A DNA stretch of 64,000 nucleotides from Terribacillus halophilus (GCF_900162685.1 NZ_LT727828.1:923677-987676), one strand, 5' to 3'. Counted from the first letter of the stretch, positions 1-7,920 are shown. The notes: generated by a model not told the origin, from the letters alone. Numbers and translations are program-made.

Positions 1-2
1 AA

Positions 3-1082
3 AAGGCGCAAATCAAACGGGAAAAGATGAAAGAAAAGAATAAAACACCGCTTAAATTCCTGCTGCGGCGTATCGGGAATATCTTTATTCCGCTTATTCC
101 TGGGCTGATTGCTTCCGGTATCATAAATGGTGGGGTGAGCTTTGCGGTCAACGCTGGTGCTGATCCGACACTTGCTATTGTACAGATTCTTCAGCTGATT
201 GGCGGCAGTTTATTCAGCTTTCTCGCAATCCTGGTCGGATGGAATACAGCGAAGGAGTTTGGCGGTTCGCCAGTGCTTGGTGCCATTGCCGGGATGATTC
301 TCTTCAACCCTGCGCTCGCAAATATTACCCTTTTCGGAGAGGCACTTGTACCAGGTCGAGGCGGGCTATTTGGTGTCATATTCGCTGCTTGGCTGATGAC
401 TTTTATCGAAAAACGCGTGCGCAAGTTTATGCCAAATAGTATTGATATTATTTTTACACCTATTTTAACTGTACTGTTCGTCGGAGTAGCTTCTTTGATT
501 GTGATTATGCCGGTTGCTGGTGTGCTGTCCGATGGTATCACTTCCGGAATTAATGCTGTCCTGGATGTAGGCGGCGTTGTCGCTGGTGCTTTGCTGGCTG
601 GGTTCTTCCTGCCGCTCGTTATGGTCGGATTGCATCATGGTTTGACTCCGATTCATGTAGAGCTGATCCAGACATTTACGTTTACAGCATTACTTCCTAT
701 ATTGGCGATGGCTGGCGGCGGCCAGGTCGGTGCATCGATTGCCATCTTCGTTAAAACGCGCAACAAACGTCTGCGAAACATTATCAAAGGAGCGCTGCCT
801 GCTGGTTTTCTTGGGATTGGAGAACCGCTTCTTTACGGTGTCACCTTGCCACTTGGCCGTCCGTTCGTAACAGCTTGTTTAGGAGCTGCTGCTGGCGGTG
901 CCGTACAAGCATTGTTTGCAACTGGTGCAAAAGCCATTGGCGTATCAGGACTCTCGTTAATCCCGCTTATTGCAGAAGAGAAATACTTGCAATATATTAT
1001 CGGTATCGTTGTCGCGTATATTGCTGGATTTCTTTTCACTTATTTCTTCGGTTTCAAAGAAGAGATGGCGAAAGATATTTAA
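3..1082 (+). CDS. murP: PTS transporter EIIC domain, MurNAc/GlcNAc-family (3' part of gene)
   Basis: This is the membrane EIIC domain of a glucose/sucrose-superfamily phosphotransferase permease, which imports and phosphorylates a sugar. The reading frame is open to the left edge (no stop from base 3), so the methionine at base 27 is probably internal and an EIIB domain should lie outside the window. The visible part has many hydrophobic segments, a GLHHGLTPIH segment near residue 200 and the sugar-site motif GIGEPLLYG near residue 260. It ends without an EIIA domain. The next gene is mupG, so the likely substrate is MurNAc or MurNAc-GlcNAc (inference from context). The EIIA partner would have to come from elsewhere; a stand-alone EIIA-Glc gene lies at 47728-48222. 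Confidence 0.8.
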   Translation, partial: KAQIKREKMKEKNKTPLKFLLRRIGNIFIPLIPGLIASGIINGGVSFAVNAGADPTLAIVQILQLIGGSLFSFLAILVGWNTAKEFGGSPVLGAIAGMILFNPALANITLFGEALVPGRGGLFGVIFAAWLMTFIEKRVRKFMPNSIDIIFTPILTVLFVGVASLIVIMPVAGVLSDGITSGINAVLDVGGVVAGALLAGFFLPLVMVGLHHGLTPIHVELIQTFTFTALLPILAMAGGGQVGASIAIFVKTRNKRLRNIIKGALPAGFLGIGEPLLYGVTLPLGRPFVTACLGAAAGGAVQALFATGAKAIGVSGLSLIPLIAEEKYLQYIIGIVVAYIAGFLFTYFFGFKEEMAKDI

Positions 1083-1086
1083 GAAG

Positions 1087-1110
1087 AAGGGCGTCAGCTG
1101 GCGCCCTTTC
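1087..1110 (+). terminator. Intercistronic hairpin between murP and mupG
   Basis: A 7-bp stem AAGGGCG/CGCCCTT with an 8-nt loop is followed by TTC. It lies directly after the permease stop codon and before the mupG ribosome binding site (AGGAGG). It may lower mupG expression or stabilise the upstream transcript rather than end transcription completely. Confidence 0.45.
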
Positions 1111-1127
1111 TACATAGGAGGAAGACC

Positions 1128-2174
1128 ATGTTAGGGATAGCTGTCTACTTAAATGATTCAGTTGAGGAAGAAAACATTAAAAAGTACGATGCTGCAGGGT
1201 TCCGGAGCCTGTTCACTTCCTTGCACATTCCGGAAGAAGACGCATCTGTGTATCGAACGAAATTGCAGTTCATCGGATCAATCGCTTCGTCATTAGGTAT
1301 GGAGTTTATTGCTGATATCTCCACTGCCAGCATGGAGAAGCTCGGTTTGGATTGGCAATCTGCTGAAACAGTCTTGGACTGGGGTTTGACGGGTTTGCGA
1401 ATTGATTATGGGATCGAAGAAGAGGTGATTGTCCGGTTATCGCAGTGGATGACAATTGCACTGAACGCAAGTACGTTGACGGAAGCACAATTAGTTCGAT
1501 TGATAGAGAAAGGTTTATCTACAGCACATACAGAGGTGTGGCATAACTTTTATCCTCGACCAGAAACGGGATTGGCTCTTGGTGACTTTTTAGATAAGAA
1601 CCGTATGTTTCAGGCGCACGGACTAAAGGTGCAAGCTTTCATTCCAGGCGATCGTGACCGGCGCGGTCCGCTGTATCAAGGTCTGACGACACTAGAGCAG
1701 CACCGCACCTATGGTACGTTTGCTGCTTATACGGAATTGAAAGCATATGGAGTAGATAAAATTTTGATTGGTGATCCGAATGTCTCGGGGGAGGTGCTAG
1801 AGCAACTGGCTAATAGGACCCTCACACTTCGCGCCCAAGCTCTCGGCGCTAGAAGTGATGCGTATCAACTGCTCGCTGAAGGGACACACAATCGCCCTGA
1901 TAATGCGCGTGATGTTATTCGTTCTGAAGAATCTCGTATGAGTGGGATGTTCAAGAATGTAAAGATAGAGCCATCCAATTGCATTGAGCGGAGTAAGGGT
2001 GCTGTTACAATCGACAATGATTTGTATTTGCGCTACAAAGGTGAGATCCAAATCGCCAGACGCACGTTGCCGCAGGATAATAAAGTCAATGTAATCGGTC
2101 AAGTAGTCGCTGAGGATTTACCGCTTTTGTACTATATAAAAGGCGGCACACATTTTCGGATTTTGTGGGTATGA
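1128..2174 (+). CDS. mupG: MupG-family 6-phospho-N-acetylmuramidase (DUF871)
   Basis: This belongs to the MupG (formerly DUF871) TIM-barrel family. In Staphylococcus aureus MupG hydrolyses MurNAc-6P-GlcNAc, brought in by MurP, to MurNAc-6P and GlcNAc during recovery of cell-wall fragments. The 348-residue length is normal for the family. The N-terminus (LGIAVYLND) and the GDPNVS segment near residue 217 are typical. The start has AGGAGG seven bases upstream. It follows the PTS permease by 45 bp in the same direction, which supports a shared peptidoglycan-recycling operon. murQ and murR would be expected upstream, outside the window. Confidence 0.88.
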   Translation: MLGIAVYLNDSVEEENIKKYDAAGFRSLFTSLHIPEEDASVYRTKLQFIGSIASSLGMEFIADISTASMEKLGLDWQSAETVLDWGLTGLRIDYGIEEEVIVRLSQWMTIALNASTLTEAQLVRLIEKGLSTAHTEVWHNFYPRPETGLALGDFLDKNRMFQAHGLKVQAFIPGDRDRRGPLYQGLTTLEQHRTYGTFAAYTELKAYGVDKILIGDPNVSGEVLEQLANRTLTLRAQALGARSDAYQLLAEGTHNRPDNARDVIRSEESRMSGMFKNVKIEPSNCIERSKGAVTIDNDLYLRYKGEIQIARRTLPQDNKVNVIGQVVAEDLPLLYYIKGGTHFRILWV

Positions 2175-2210
2175 AAAAAGCAAGCTGATTAGGCTCAGCT
2201 TGCTTTTTCT
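2175..2210. terminator. Bidirectional terminator between mupG and the symporter
   Basis: A 14-bp perfect stem (2175-2188 with 2195-2208) surrounds a 6-nt loop. It begins with A-runs and ends with T-runs, so it can work on both strands. The stop codon of the convergent symporter gene lies inside the right arm. Confidence 0.9.
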
Positions 2211-3451
2211 AGTGCTTTTTCATTTAATTTGAATTTGCCTTCCCATTTGGAGATAACAATAACAGCTAAAGAGTTACCGATAACGTTTACTGCAGTGCGT
2301 CCCATATCGAGAATACGGTCAATACCAGCAATAAAGGCAAGGCCCTCTGCCGGAAGTCCAACTGCGCTCAGTGTTGCAAGCAAAACAACGAAGCTTGCGC
2401 CGGGCACAGCGGCAATTCCTTTTGACGTAACAATTAGGACACCAAGCACAAGCAGCTGATCCCAAATTGACATATCAATTCCATACATTTGTGCAATAAA
2501 GAGTGTTGCTAAAGCCTGGTAAAGCGTGGAGCCGTCCAGGTTAAATGTATAGCCAGTCGGTACAACAAAGGATGTGATGGCTTTCGGAGCACCGAGGCGT
2601 TCCATTTTCTCCATAATCTTCGGAAGAACCGTTTCAGAGCTAGCCGTAGAATATGCTAATAATAATTCATCTTTCAGCATACGAAGTACTTTGAAAAGAT
2701 TCACTCCACAAATTTTAGCGATGATGGAGAATACGACAATTACAAAGAAAATCATGCTGCCATACGTGACAATTGCCAACTTACCAAGCGGAATTAAAGA
2801 TTCAACGCCAAACTTTGCAACAGTTACACCGATGAGGCCGAATACACCAATTGGCGCTAACTTCATTACAAGGTTTGTTACCCAGAACATTGCTTCACTA
2901 ACGCCTTGGAAGAAGGAAAGTACAGGCTTTCCTCGCTCTCCAATCGCGGCTACCCCAACACCGAATAAAACAGAGAAGAATACGATTGCGAGCATATCAC
3001 CTTCTCCAATAGACTGAAACACATTTGTCGGGATGATTTCTAAGAATGTATCTACAACAGAATGATCTTCCTGAGATTCTGCTGTTTCTTCATATTGTGA
3101 AATATTTGTCGTCTCTAAGGCAGAACGGTCAATGCCGGCACCTGGCTGAAAGACGTTACCGAAAGCTAGTCCAACAATTAAAGCGATCGTTGTAACGATT
3201 TCAAAATAAAGAATCGTTTTAAAACCTAGTTTACCAACTTGCTTGATGTCACCGACACCAGCAACTCCTACAATGATTGAAGAAATAACGATCGGTACAA
3301 CGATCATCTTAATTGCTCGCAGGAATAAGTCTCCGAAAGGCTGTAATACATTAACGGCAGTGTCACTGCCATAGAATATTGCACCAACAATAATACCTAG
3401 CACTAGTCCGATTAAAATCTGGTATGCTAGTCCAATTTTAAAACGCTTCAT
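2195..3451 (-). CDS. Dicarboxylate/amino acid:cation symporter (DAACS family, GltP/GltT-like)
   Basis: This membrane protein of 418 residues couples uptake of glutamate, aspartate or C4-dicarboxylates to protons or sodium. Family marks are the serine-rich STASSETVLP stretch, NLDGSTLYQA, GIAAVPGASFV and the C-terminal DRILDMGRTAVNV transport motif. The chosen start, MKRFKIG, has GGAGGA seven bases upstream; a longer frame begins at 3487 but lacks a ribosome binding site. It lies downstream of the Nramp-like gene on the same strand but is separated from it by a hairpin, so it is probably its own unit. Substrate choice within the family cannot be read from the sequence. Confidence 0.9.
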   Translation of the reverse strand: MKRFKIGLAYQILIGLVLGIIVGAIFYGSDTAVNVLQPFGDLFLRAIKMIVVPIVISSIIVGVAGVGDIKQVGKLGFKTILYFEIVTTIALIVGLAFGNVFQPGAGIDRSALETTNISQYEETAESQEDHSVVDTFLEIIPTNVFQSIGEGDMLAIVFFSVLFGVGVAAIGERGKPVLSFFQGVSEAMFWVTNLVMKLAPIGVFGLIGVTVAKFGVESLIPLGKLAIVTYGSMIFFVIVVFSIIAKICGVNLFKVLRMLKDELLLAYSTASSETVLPKIMEKMERLGAPKAITSFVVPTGYTFNLDGSTLYQALATLFIAQMYGIDMSIWDQLLVLGVLIVTSKGIAAVPGASFVVLLATLSAVGLPAEGLAFIAGIDRILDMGRTAVNVIGNSLAVIVISKWEGKFKLNEKALEKAS

Positions 3452-3540
3452 GTTGTGTCCTCCGTGATGTAAGTATAAGAGTGCCAATAGTAATGATAAT
3501 TACTATTTTGACTTTTTGTCAATTTTGAAAGCTGACAGAA

Positions 3541-3567
3541 AGGGAAGGCACACATTGTGCCTTCCCT
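3541..3567 (-). terminator. Hairpin terminator after the Nramp-like gene
   Basis: A perfect 12-bp stem (AGGGAAGGCACA with its complement) has a 3-nt loop and lies eight bases past the stop of the Nramp-like gene. On the minus strand it is followed by a short T-rich stretch (TTTCTG). Confidence 0.7.
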
Positions 3568-3574
3568 CGACATA

Positions 3575-4852
3575 TTAGAACATATTGATCAACTCGTTGA
3601 TCATTAAACCGCAGAACAATGCGACGCTAATGCCTAATATGCCGTTTGTAACCCAACCGTTTCGATAATCTAGTTCCACCCGCTTCGAGTTAAGGAGCCA
3701 CATAAGTGTGATGGCTAAGAATGGCATCAAGAATGCGCCAAGTGCCCCTTGAAGCAGTACGAGACCGACTGGTTTATCGAAGAATAGCAGCAGCATTGGC
3801 GGGAATGTAAGCCAGAAAAGATAGAAACGATAAGCGGGATCTTTTTCAGAGATTGGCTGATTCTCAGACTGTCCCTTTTTCCGGATTGTACGAATGAAAT
3901 CTGCAAACAGATACGGTACGCCATTCCATACGCCAAGCAAAGAGGAGAAGGCGGCACACCAAGCACCGAGCATAAACATCCAGGATACCACTCCATTAAA
4001 AGATTCTCCGAGCATTCCTGACAGGATGATTAAGCCTTCTTCACCTTCGATTTTGATACTAGAGCTGTGCAGGAACTCTGCACCGATTACCATAAGCGAC
4101 AGGGTGAAGATGGCGGTTACCATGTAAGCAACGCTATTATCAACGCGCATCATGGAAATCCAAGCTTTCCCTTTCCATTTCTTTTCTTGCAGCCAATAGC
4201 CATAAGAAGCCATCGTAATTGTACCGCCGACGCCTCCAATCAATCCCATAACAAGCAAGAGACTACCAGCATCCATTCTTGGAATTACAATTCCTTGGAT
4301 GATGTTGCCGATATCGGGAAGCAGGATGACAGCTGTCCCGACTACTGTAATAAACATAATACCGATAAAAACGAGCATTAATCGTTCAAAGAGCAGGTAT
4401 TTTCCAGTCCAGATTAATGCGAACGCAGCCAAAAGATGTACGATTGCCCACGCCCAAAGCGGCATAATCGGGAACATGGAGCGCATCATCAGCGCACTTG
4501 TGGAACCTGCTGCTGCTCCGTAAAGCACACCCCAGATGATGCTGTAGACGCCAAAATAACTTGTTGCCCATTTACCAAGTGAGTGCCAGCCCTGCAGCAT
4601 GGTCTTGCCGGTAGCAAGATGCCATCTGCCAACACCCTCGGTGAGGAAAAATTTGAATATAGAACCTAATATAATTGCCCAGCCGAGCATCATGCCGAAG
4701 CCTGAACCAGCTACAAGCGCGGCGATAAGATCACCAGTTCCGACACCCGTGGCTGCCGTGACGAAGCCCGGCCCGACGTTGCGGAGTTTTTGTCCGAAGG
4801 TTTTCGGAGGAATAGGACCAGTTTGTGCTAACTGTTTCGATTCGCTTTCCAT
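3575..4852 (-). CDS. Nramp-like (COG1914) membrane transporter with altered metal-site motifs
   Basis: This 425-residue protein has about eleven membrane segments and the overall pattern of the Nramp divalent-metal family (GPGFVTAATG in helix 1). The canonical DPGN metal motif of helix 1 reads GTGD here, and the MPH motif of helix 6 reads MAS, so the methionine is kept but the aspartate, asparagine and histidine ligands are changed. It is thus a distant member whose substrate is unknown; manganese transport should not be assumed. The start has GAGGGGG a few bases upstream. It is transcribed divergently from a FadR-type GntR regulator, which probably controls it. A hairpin follows the stop codon. 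Confidence 0.78.
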   Translation of the reverse strand: MESESKQLAQTGPIPPKTFGQKLRNVGPGFVTAATGVGTGDLIAALVAGSGFGMMLGWAIILGSIFKFFLTEGVGRWHLATGKTMLQGWHSLGKWATSYFGVYSIIWGVLYGAAAGSTSALMMRSMFPIMPLWAWAIVHLLAAFALIWTGKYLLFERLMLVFIGIMFITVVGTAVILLPDIGNIIQGIVIPRMDAGSLLLVMGLIGGVGGTITMASYGYWLQEKKWKGKAWISMMRVDNSVAYMVTAIFTLSLMVIGAEFLHSSSIKIEGEEGLIILSGMLGESFNGVVSWMFMLGAWCAAFSSLLGVWNGVPYLFADFIRTIRKKGQSENQPISEKDPAYRFYLFWLTFPPMLLLFFDKPVGLVLLQGALGAFLMPFLAITLMWLLNSKRVELDYRNGWVTNGILGISVALFCGLMINELINMF

Positions 4853-4912
4853 ACGCGTACCCCCTCGCTATTGTGATTGTAAACGGTATAAATGATAGTT
4901 TGCAAGATAAAT

Positions 4913-4923
4913 TTGTAAGGCAA
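4913..4923. promoter_or_regulatory. Second FadR-type half-matching operator near the Nramp-like promoter
   Basis: TTGTAAGGCAA matches the FadR-subfamily consensus TNGTNNNACNA with one mismatch. It lies about 60 bp upstream of the Nramp-like start. Its role is inference. Confidence 0.3.
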
Positions 4924-5047
4924 AAAAATCTTGATGTATGAAAAAGGCATGATAAAATAGAAAATGAGTAGAAAAAATAGCGATATATCAACGGTTTAGT
5001 AATGAAAAGATATAGTAGATAGTAATTAATAAATCCCGCAAAAAATA

Positions 5048-5060
5048 TTTGTCAGACAAA
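5048..5060. promoter_or_regulatory. Palindromic operator for the FadR-type regulator
   Basis: TTTGTCAGACAAA is a palindrome (centre A) and fits the FadR-subfamily GntR consensus TNGTNNNACNA exactly. It lies in the leader of the regulator gene, just before its ribosome binding site, in the divergent region shared with the Nramp-like gene. This suggests autoregulation and control of the transporter. Confidence 0.6.
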
Positions 5061-5081
5061 AAGGAGATAAAGAACGTAATT

Positions 5082-5771
5082 ATGAAGAAGGAGAAAATGG
5101 CGCATCGAATTGCAGCCGAAATCTTGGAACAAATTGTAGAAGGGGAAATTGAACCCGGTCAAAAACTTCCAACTGAAAAGAAGCTATGTGAAAAATATGG
5201 TGTGAGTCGTGCTTCCATTCGAGAAGCGTTAAGCGAATTAAAAGCACAAGGGGCCGTCTCTTCGAAGCAAGGCGGCGGAACATATGTAGAGCAGGCATTT
5301 CACGGTGAATATTTTCATCAAGTGATGGTAGATGAATCGGATTTAGCTAGTTTTCGGTACTTATTCGAGATGCGTAAAATTCTCGAACCAGAAGCAGCTA
5401 TGCTGGCAGCAGAACGACGTACAGAAAAGGAACTTGCTGAGATGCGTGCAGCGTTGGAGCTGATGCAGGATGCGGATAGTACAGAAATGCATAAAGGGCG
5501 GGATGCGGACTTTGCTTTTCATCTAGCTGTGATGAAGGCGACACACAATCCGGTCATGGTCCAAACTTTTGCTAATTTGGATACAGTCTATAAGCGAGCA
5601 CTGGCTTTGTCATTTGAAGATAAAGAAGATCTACTGCGCAATAAACAGGTGATTTACATGGAGCACAAAGAGATCTATGAAGCAATTAATACTGGAGAAG
5701 CAGAGCTGGCACGTCTGCAATGTTTGATTCATTTGCGGAATGTAGAGAAGAAATTAAATCCTGGTAACTGA
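5082..5771 (+). CDS. GntR-family transcriptional regulator, FadR subfamily (FCD domain)
   Basis: This is a ligand-responsive DNA-binding protein. Residues about 1-75 form the GntR winged helix (LPTEKKLCEKYGVSRASIRE). The rest is an all-helical FCD effector domain, with the aspartate and histidines typical of metal-binding FCD proteins (DADFAFHLAV, EHKEIYEA, LIHLRN). FCD regulators usually sense small organic acids. The frame runs back to a TTG at 5049, but that codon sits in the operator and has no ribosome binding site. ATG 5082 is chosen; GGAG lies 15 bases upstream, and ATG 5097 is an alternative. It is divergent from the Nramp-like gene, its probable target. Confidence 0.85.
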   Translation: MKKEKMAHRIAAEILEQIVEGEIEPGQKLPTEKKLCEKYGVSRASIREALSELKAQGAVSSKQGGGTYVEQAFHGEYFHQVMVDESDLASFRYLFEMRKILEPEAAMLAAERRTEKELAEMRAALELMQDADSTEMHKGRDADFAFHLAVMKATHNPVMVQTFANLDTVYKRALALSFEDKEDLLRNKQVIYMEHKEIYEAINTGEAELARLQCLIHLRNVEKKLNPGN

Positions 5772-5803
5772 ATCGCAAGGGAGCAAGAACTAAACGAAAT
5801 GAA

Positions 5804-6229
5804 GAGGCTGGGACATAATTGTTTAAGTTATATAAAAATCCAAACAATATTGCATTGTTTGGATTTTTTCATTGGAAACGAAGATGAGAGCATCGCTTCG
5901 GAAAAACACTCCGCTTTCCTGCGGGCGGCTGGTGAGCCTCCTCATGCAAAAAACGCACGCGATGTCTCTCCTAGCCTTCCTCCCGCGGGAGGCTCCGTGT
6001 TTTTCCTACGCTGATTTTTGTATCGGAACCTTCACCCGTGCAGGCAGGATACGTAGACTCCTCGAAAAAGATAGCGATTTTCTTGTCGGTGTCTACTCAA
6101 AAGCCCTTCTTATCCGACGATAACAGCTAAAGTTGGAAAGCGGCAGCCGTTTGTGAGCTGCATTAAAAAGTATGAATCTGGTCATCGTTCGCTTTTAGGT
6201 TGAATTAATCTTGTTTTGTTCCAGTCTCT
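5804..6229 (+). repeat. Dispersed intergenic repeat, copy 1 (MITE-like, full length)
   Basis: About 426 bp begin with GAGGCTGGGACATAA and end with TTGTTCCAGTCTC, an imperfect inverted copy of the start. Inside, near the left end, is a strong hairpin (ATCCAAACAAT with its complement, then T6; 5834-5869) that can terminate gntR. A second long fold pairs GGAAAAACAC (about 5909) with GTGTTTTTCC (about 5998) and encloses CTGCGGG/CCCGCGGG. Related copies are at 12669, 30107 and 55117. The short open frames inside have no ribosome binding sites and are not conserved between copies. The right end overlaps the stop codon of the sortase gene. Confidence 0.8.
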
Positions 6230-6824
6230 ACTCTGTTTCTACAGGTACTGCGGTCCAGACAAATCGCTCTGGTGCATCACCTACGTATGAAAATGGATAG
6301 CAAGTTGTTACCGTCAACACTTCATCAGGAGCTGTTGGCACAATAACGGTCAAATCGTCTTTATCGACAATCTTTGTGTTTTCGACTTTATATGTAAAAG
6401 AACCATATGGCATTTCAACGACGAATGTATCGCCTACTTTCACTTCGCCCATATTGCGGAATACCGTGTCACGGTGACCGGATAAAACAATCTGATCATT
6501 TTGAAGCGGATAAGCAGTTCCTTTATAATGACCGACTCCCTTCGCCAGGTCGTTGGCATCTGTTCCTTCCACAATTGGTAATTCCGCATCAATCTTAGGG
6601 ACATGCAGGACACCGGCAACATCGCCTTGGCCAGGTTCAAAACTGCGTGCTTCCTCTTTCTCTTCCTCGGGAGTGCGCTTTTCTGCCGCGTGTGCTTCAT
6701 GAAGCATTGATTTAGCAGCTGACAAGGAATCTTTTTGTGCTTGGGAGGTCGAATACCATTCAAAGCCTCCATATCCGACTAATAGCAGTCCAGCAATGAC
6801 TAGTATGACAGCGAATTGTTTCAT
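6228..6824 (-). CDS. Class D sortase (YhcS-like)
   Basis: This membrane-anchored transpeptidase joins cell-wall-sorted proteins to peptidoglycan. It has one N-terminal membrane segment (about residues 5-25), a linker rich in E and K, and a sortase beta-barrel with catalytic histidine in LSGHRDTVF, cysteine in TTCYPF and arginine in APERF. Length is 198 residues, usual for class D. The chosen start MKQFAV has AAGGAG upstream; an upstream ATG at 6845 lacks one. No LPxT-type substrate gene lies next to it, so its substrate must be encoded elsewhere. Its 3' end runs into the repeat element. Confidence 0.9.
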   Translation of the reverse strand: MKQFAVILVIAGLLLVGYGGFEWYSTSQAQKDSLSAAKSMLHEAHAAEKRTPEEEKEEARSFEPGQGDVAGVLHVPKIDAELPIVEGTDANDLAKGVGHYKGTAYPLQNDQIVLSGHRDTVFRNMGEVKVGDTFVVEMPYGSFTYKVENTKIVDKDDLTVIVPTAPDEVLTVTTCYPFSYVGDAPERFVWTAVPVETE

Positions 6825-7006
6825 AGGTTCTCCTTTAGTGTACAAGCATTATTGGCTAGCTTTTCTAGTTACATTATATATAAATAATTTCCAGCGGAAA
6901 AGCTGTTTCATGTAAATGTTTAGTAAACCAACGCATAGGATACACTGCCCTTATGCGATTCGTTATGCTATAATCAAATCTTATCCAGAAAAAGGGAGGG
7001 GAAAGA

Positions 7007-7510
7007 ATGAGCATGAAAAAATGGGCTTATGGGTTGCTGCCGCTGGCATGCATCATCATTATATTCCTATTTTCCGCCACTCCCTATCAGGAGCAGGATA
7101 TTAAACCGATGCTTGCTTCCCATATTGATCTGAGTCCGCTCGTGCCTTATTTGTCACCCATTCAGTTTACCTATCATGGTAACGAAGTTAGTGTGGAGGC
7201 AGTAGGCATTTATTCCTTTGTAGAGTTCTTCATCCGAAAAGGAGCTCACTTTACCGTTTATTTCTTTCTTGCCATTTTGGCATGTATGGCACTATATAAA
7301 GGGTTTGGCTTTAAGTACCGTGTATCGCTGCAGCTAGCGCTAGTGGTTTCCATTGTGTATGCGTGTTTTGATGAGTTTCACCAAAGCATAACACCTGGCC
7401 GGACACCTTATGTCGGTGATGTTGTGATTGATACAATCGGTGCGGGTGCAGGTCTTCTTGTCATCATTATCGGGAGGAACTTGTACCATCTCTACTGGAA
7501 GCGCTCCTGA
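7007..7510 (+). CDS. VanZ family membrane protein
   Basis: This 167-residue protein has a VanZ-like domain with about four membrane helices. Characteristic features are the RKGAHFTVYFFLA segment near residue 80 and DEFHQSITPGRTPYVGDVVID near residue 120, where acidic and histidine residues cluster at the membrane surface. VanZ proteins have been linked to teicoplanin resistance and envelope stress, but most chromosomal members have no assigned role. The ATG follows a good purine-rich site (GGGAGGGG). It stands alone, divergent from the sortase gene. Confidence 0.85.
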   Translation: MSMKKWAYGLLPLACIIIIFLFSATPYQEQDIKPMLASHIDLSPLVPYLSPIQFTYHGNEVSVEAVGIYSFVEFFIRKGAHFTVYFFLAILACMALYKGFGFKYRVSLQLALVVSIVYACFDEFHQSITPGRTPYVGDVVIDTIGAGAGLLVIIIGRNLYHLYWKRS

Positions 7511-7641
7511 TTGCGTCAATGTGCTTATTTTTTACAAATTTGGACATGTTCTTGCATAAAATGTGGTATAGTCACTAGGTGTAACGCGATACAGTTTGCG
7601 TACATATCGTATAGTATCGATTTACCAAACGAGGTGACATA

Positions 7642-7782
7642 GTGAAAGAGCAGGAAATCTACAAGAACATCCTTGTAAAATTAATCTCTCAAACGGAGAA
7701 TAAACAGATCAATGACACAAGTGACATGATGACAAAGCTAATCCAAGAATTACAATCATATCGAACAGCAAGCCATAATTAA
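7642..7782 (+). CDS. Small uncharacterised protein (46 residues)
   Basis: A GTG start has GAGGTGA six bases upstream, and the frame runs 46 codons to TAA, directly followed by a strong terminator. The product begins MKEQEIYKNILVKL and looks like a soluble, mostly helical peptide with mixed charge. Site, length and terminator together support a real gene, probably a single-gene unit. I do not recognise the family. It lies just upstream of nagA but is separated from it by the terminator. Confidence 0.6.
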   Translation: MKEQEIYKNILVKLISQTENKQINDTSDMMTKLIQELQSYRTASHN

Positions 7783-7819
7783 AAGAGCAGCGAACCGACA
7801 ATCGGCGCTGCTCTTTTTT
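7781..7819 (+). terminator. Terminator of the small gene
   Basis: A perfect 12-bp stem (AAAAGAGCAGCG with its complement) has a 13-nt loop and is followed by T6. Confidence 0.92.
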
Positions 7820-7838
7820 GTTTATCCCTCAAAGTTTA

Positions 7839-7853
7839 CGAATGCGTTTTCAA
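7839..7853. promoter_or_regulatory. cre-like CcpA site upstream of nagA
   Basis: CGAATGCGTTTTCAA matches the loose catabolite-responsive consensus in 14 of 15 positions when read on this strand. It lies about 70 bp before the nagA start. Catabolite repression of amino-sugar genes is known in Bacillus; use here is inference. Confidence 0.5.
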
Positions 7854-7920
7854 ACTTATTTCTTTCTCCTTCGCAATATGCTAGGCTGTAGGTGATAATA
7901 AGGAAAGAAGGGAAACAGGA

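Noticed and set aside
4872..4886. cre-like TTGTAAACGGTATAA before the Nramp-like gene
   Set aside because: It misses the required C near the right end and has no link to carbon metabolism; the FadR-type operators explain the region better.
5799..6123. Open frames of 71 and 83 codons inside repeat copy 1
   Set aside because: No ribosome binding sites, frames not kept in the other three copies, and the sequence is explained by the repeat's hairpins.
6919..6944. Sigma-B-like GTTTAG-N14-GGATAC before the vanZ gene
   Set aside because: The -10 part matches only four of six bases; too weak to list as a promoter.
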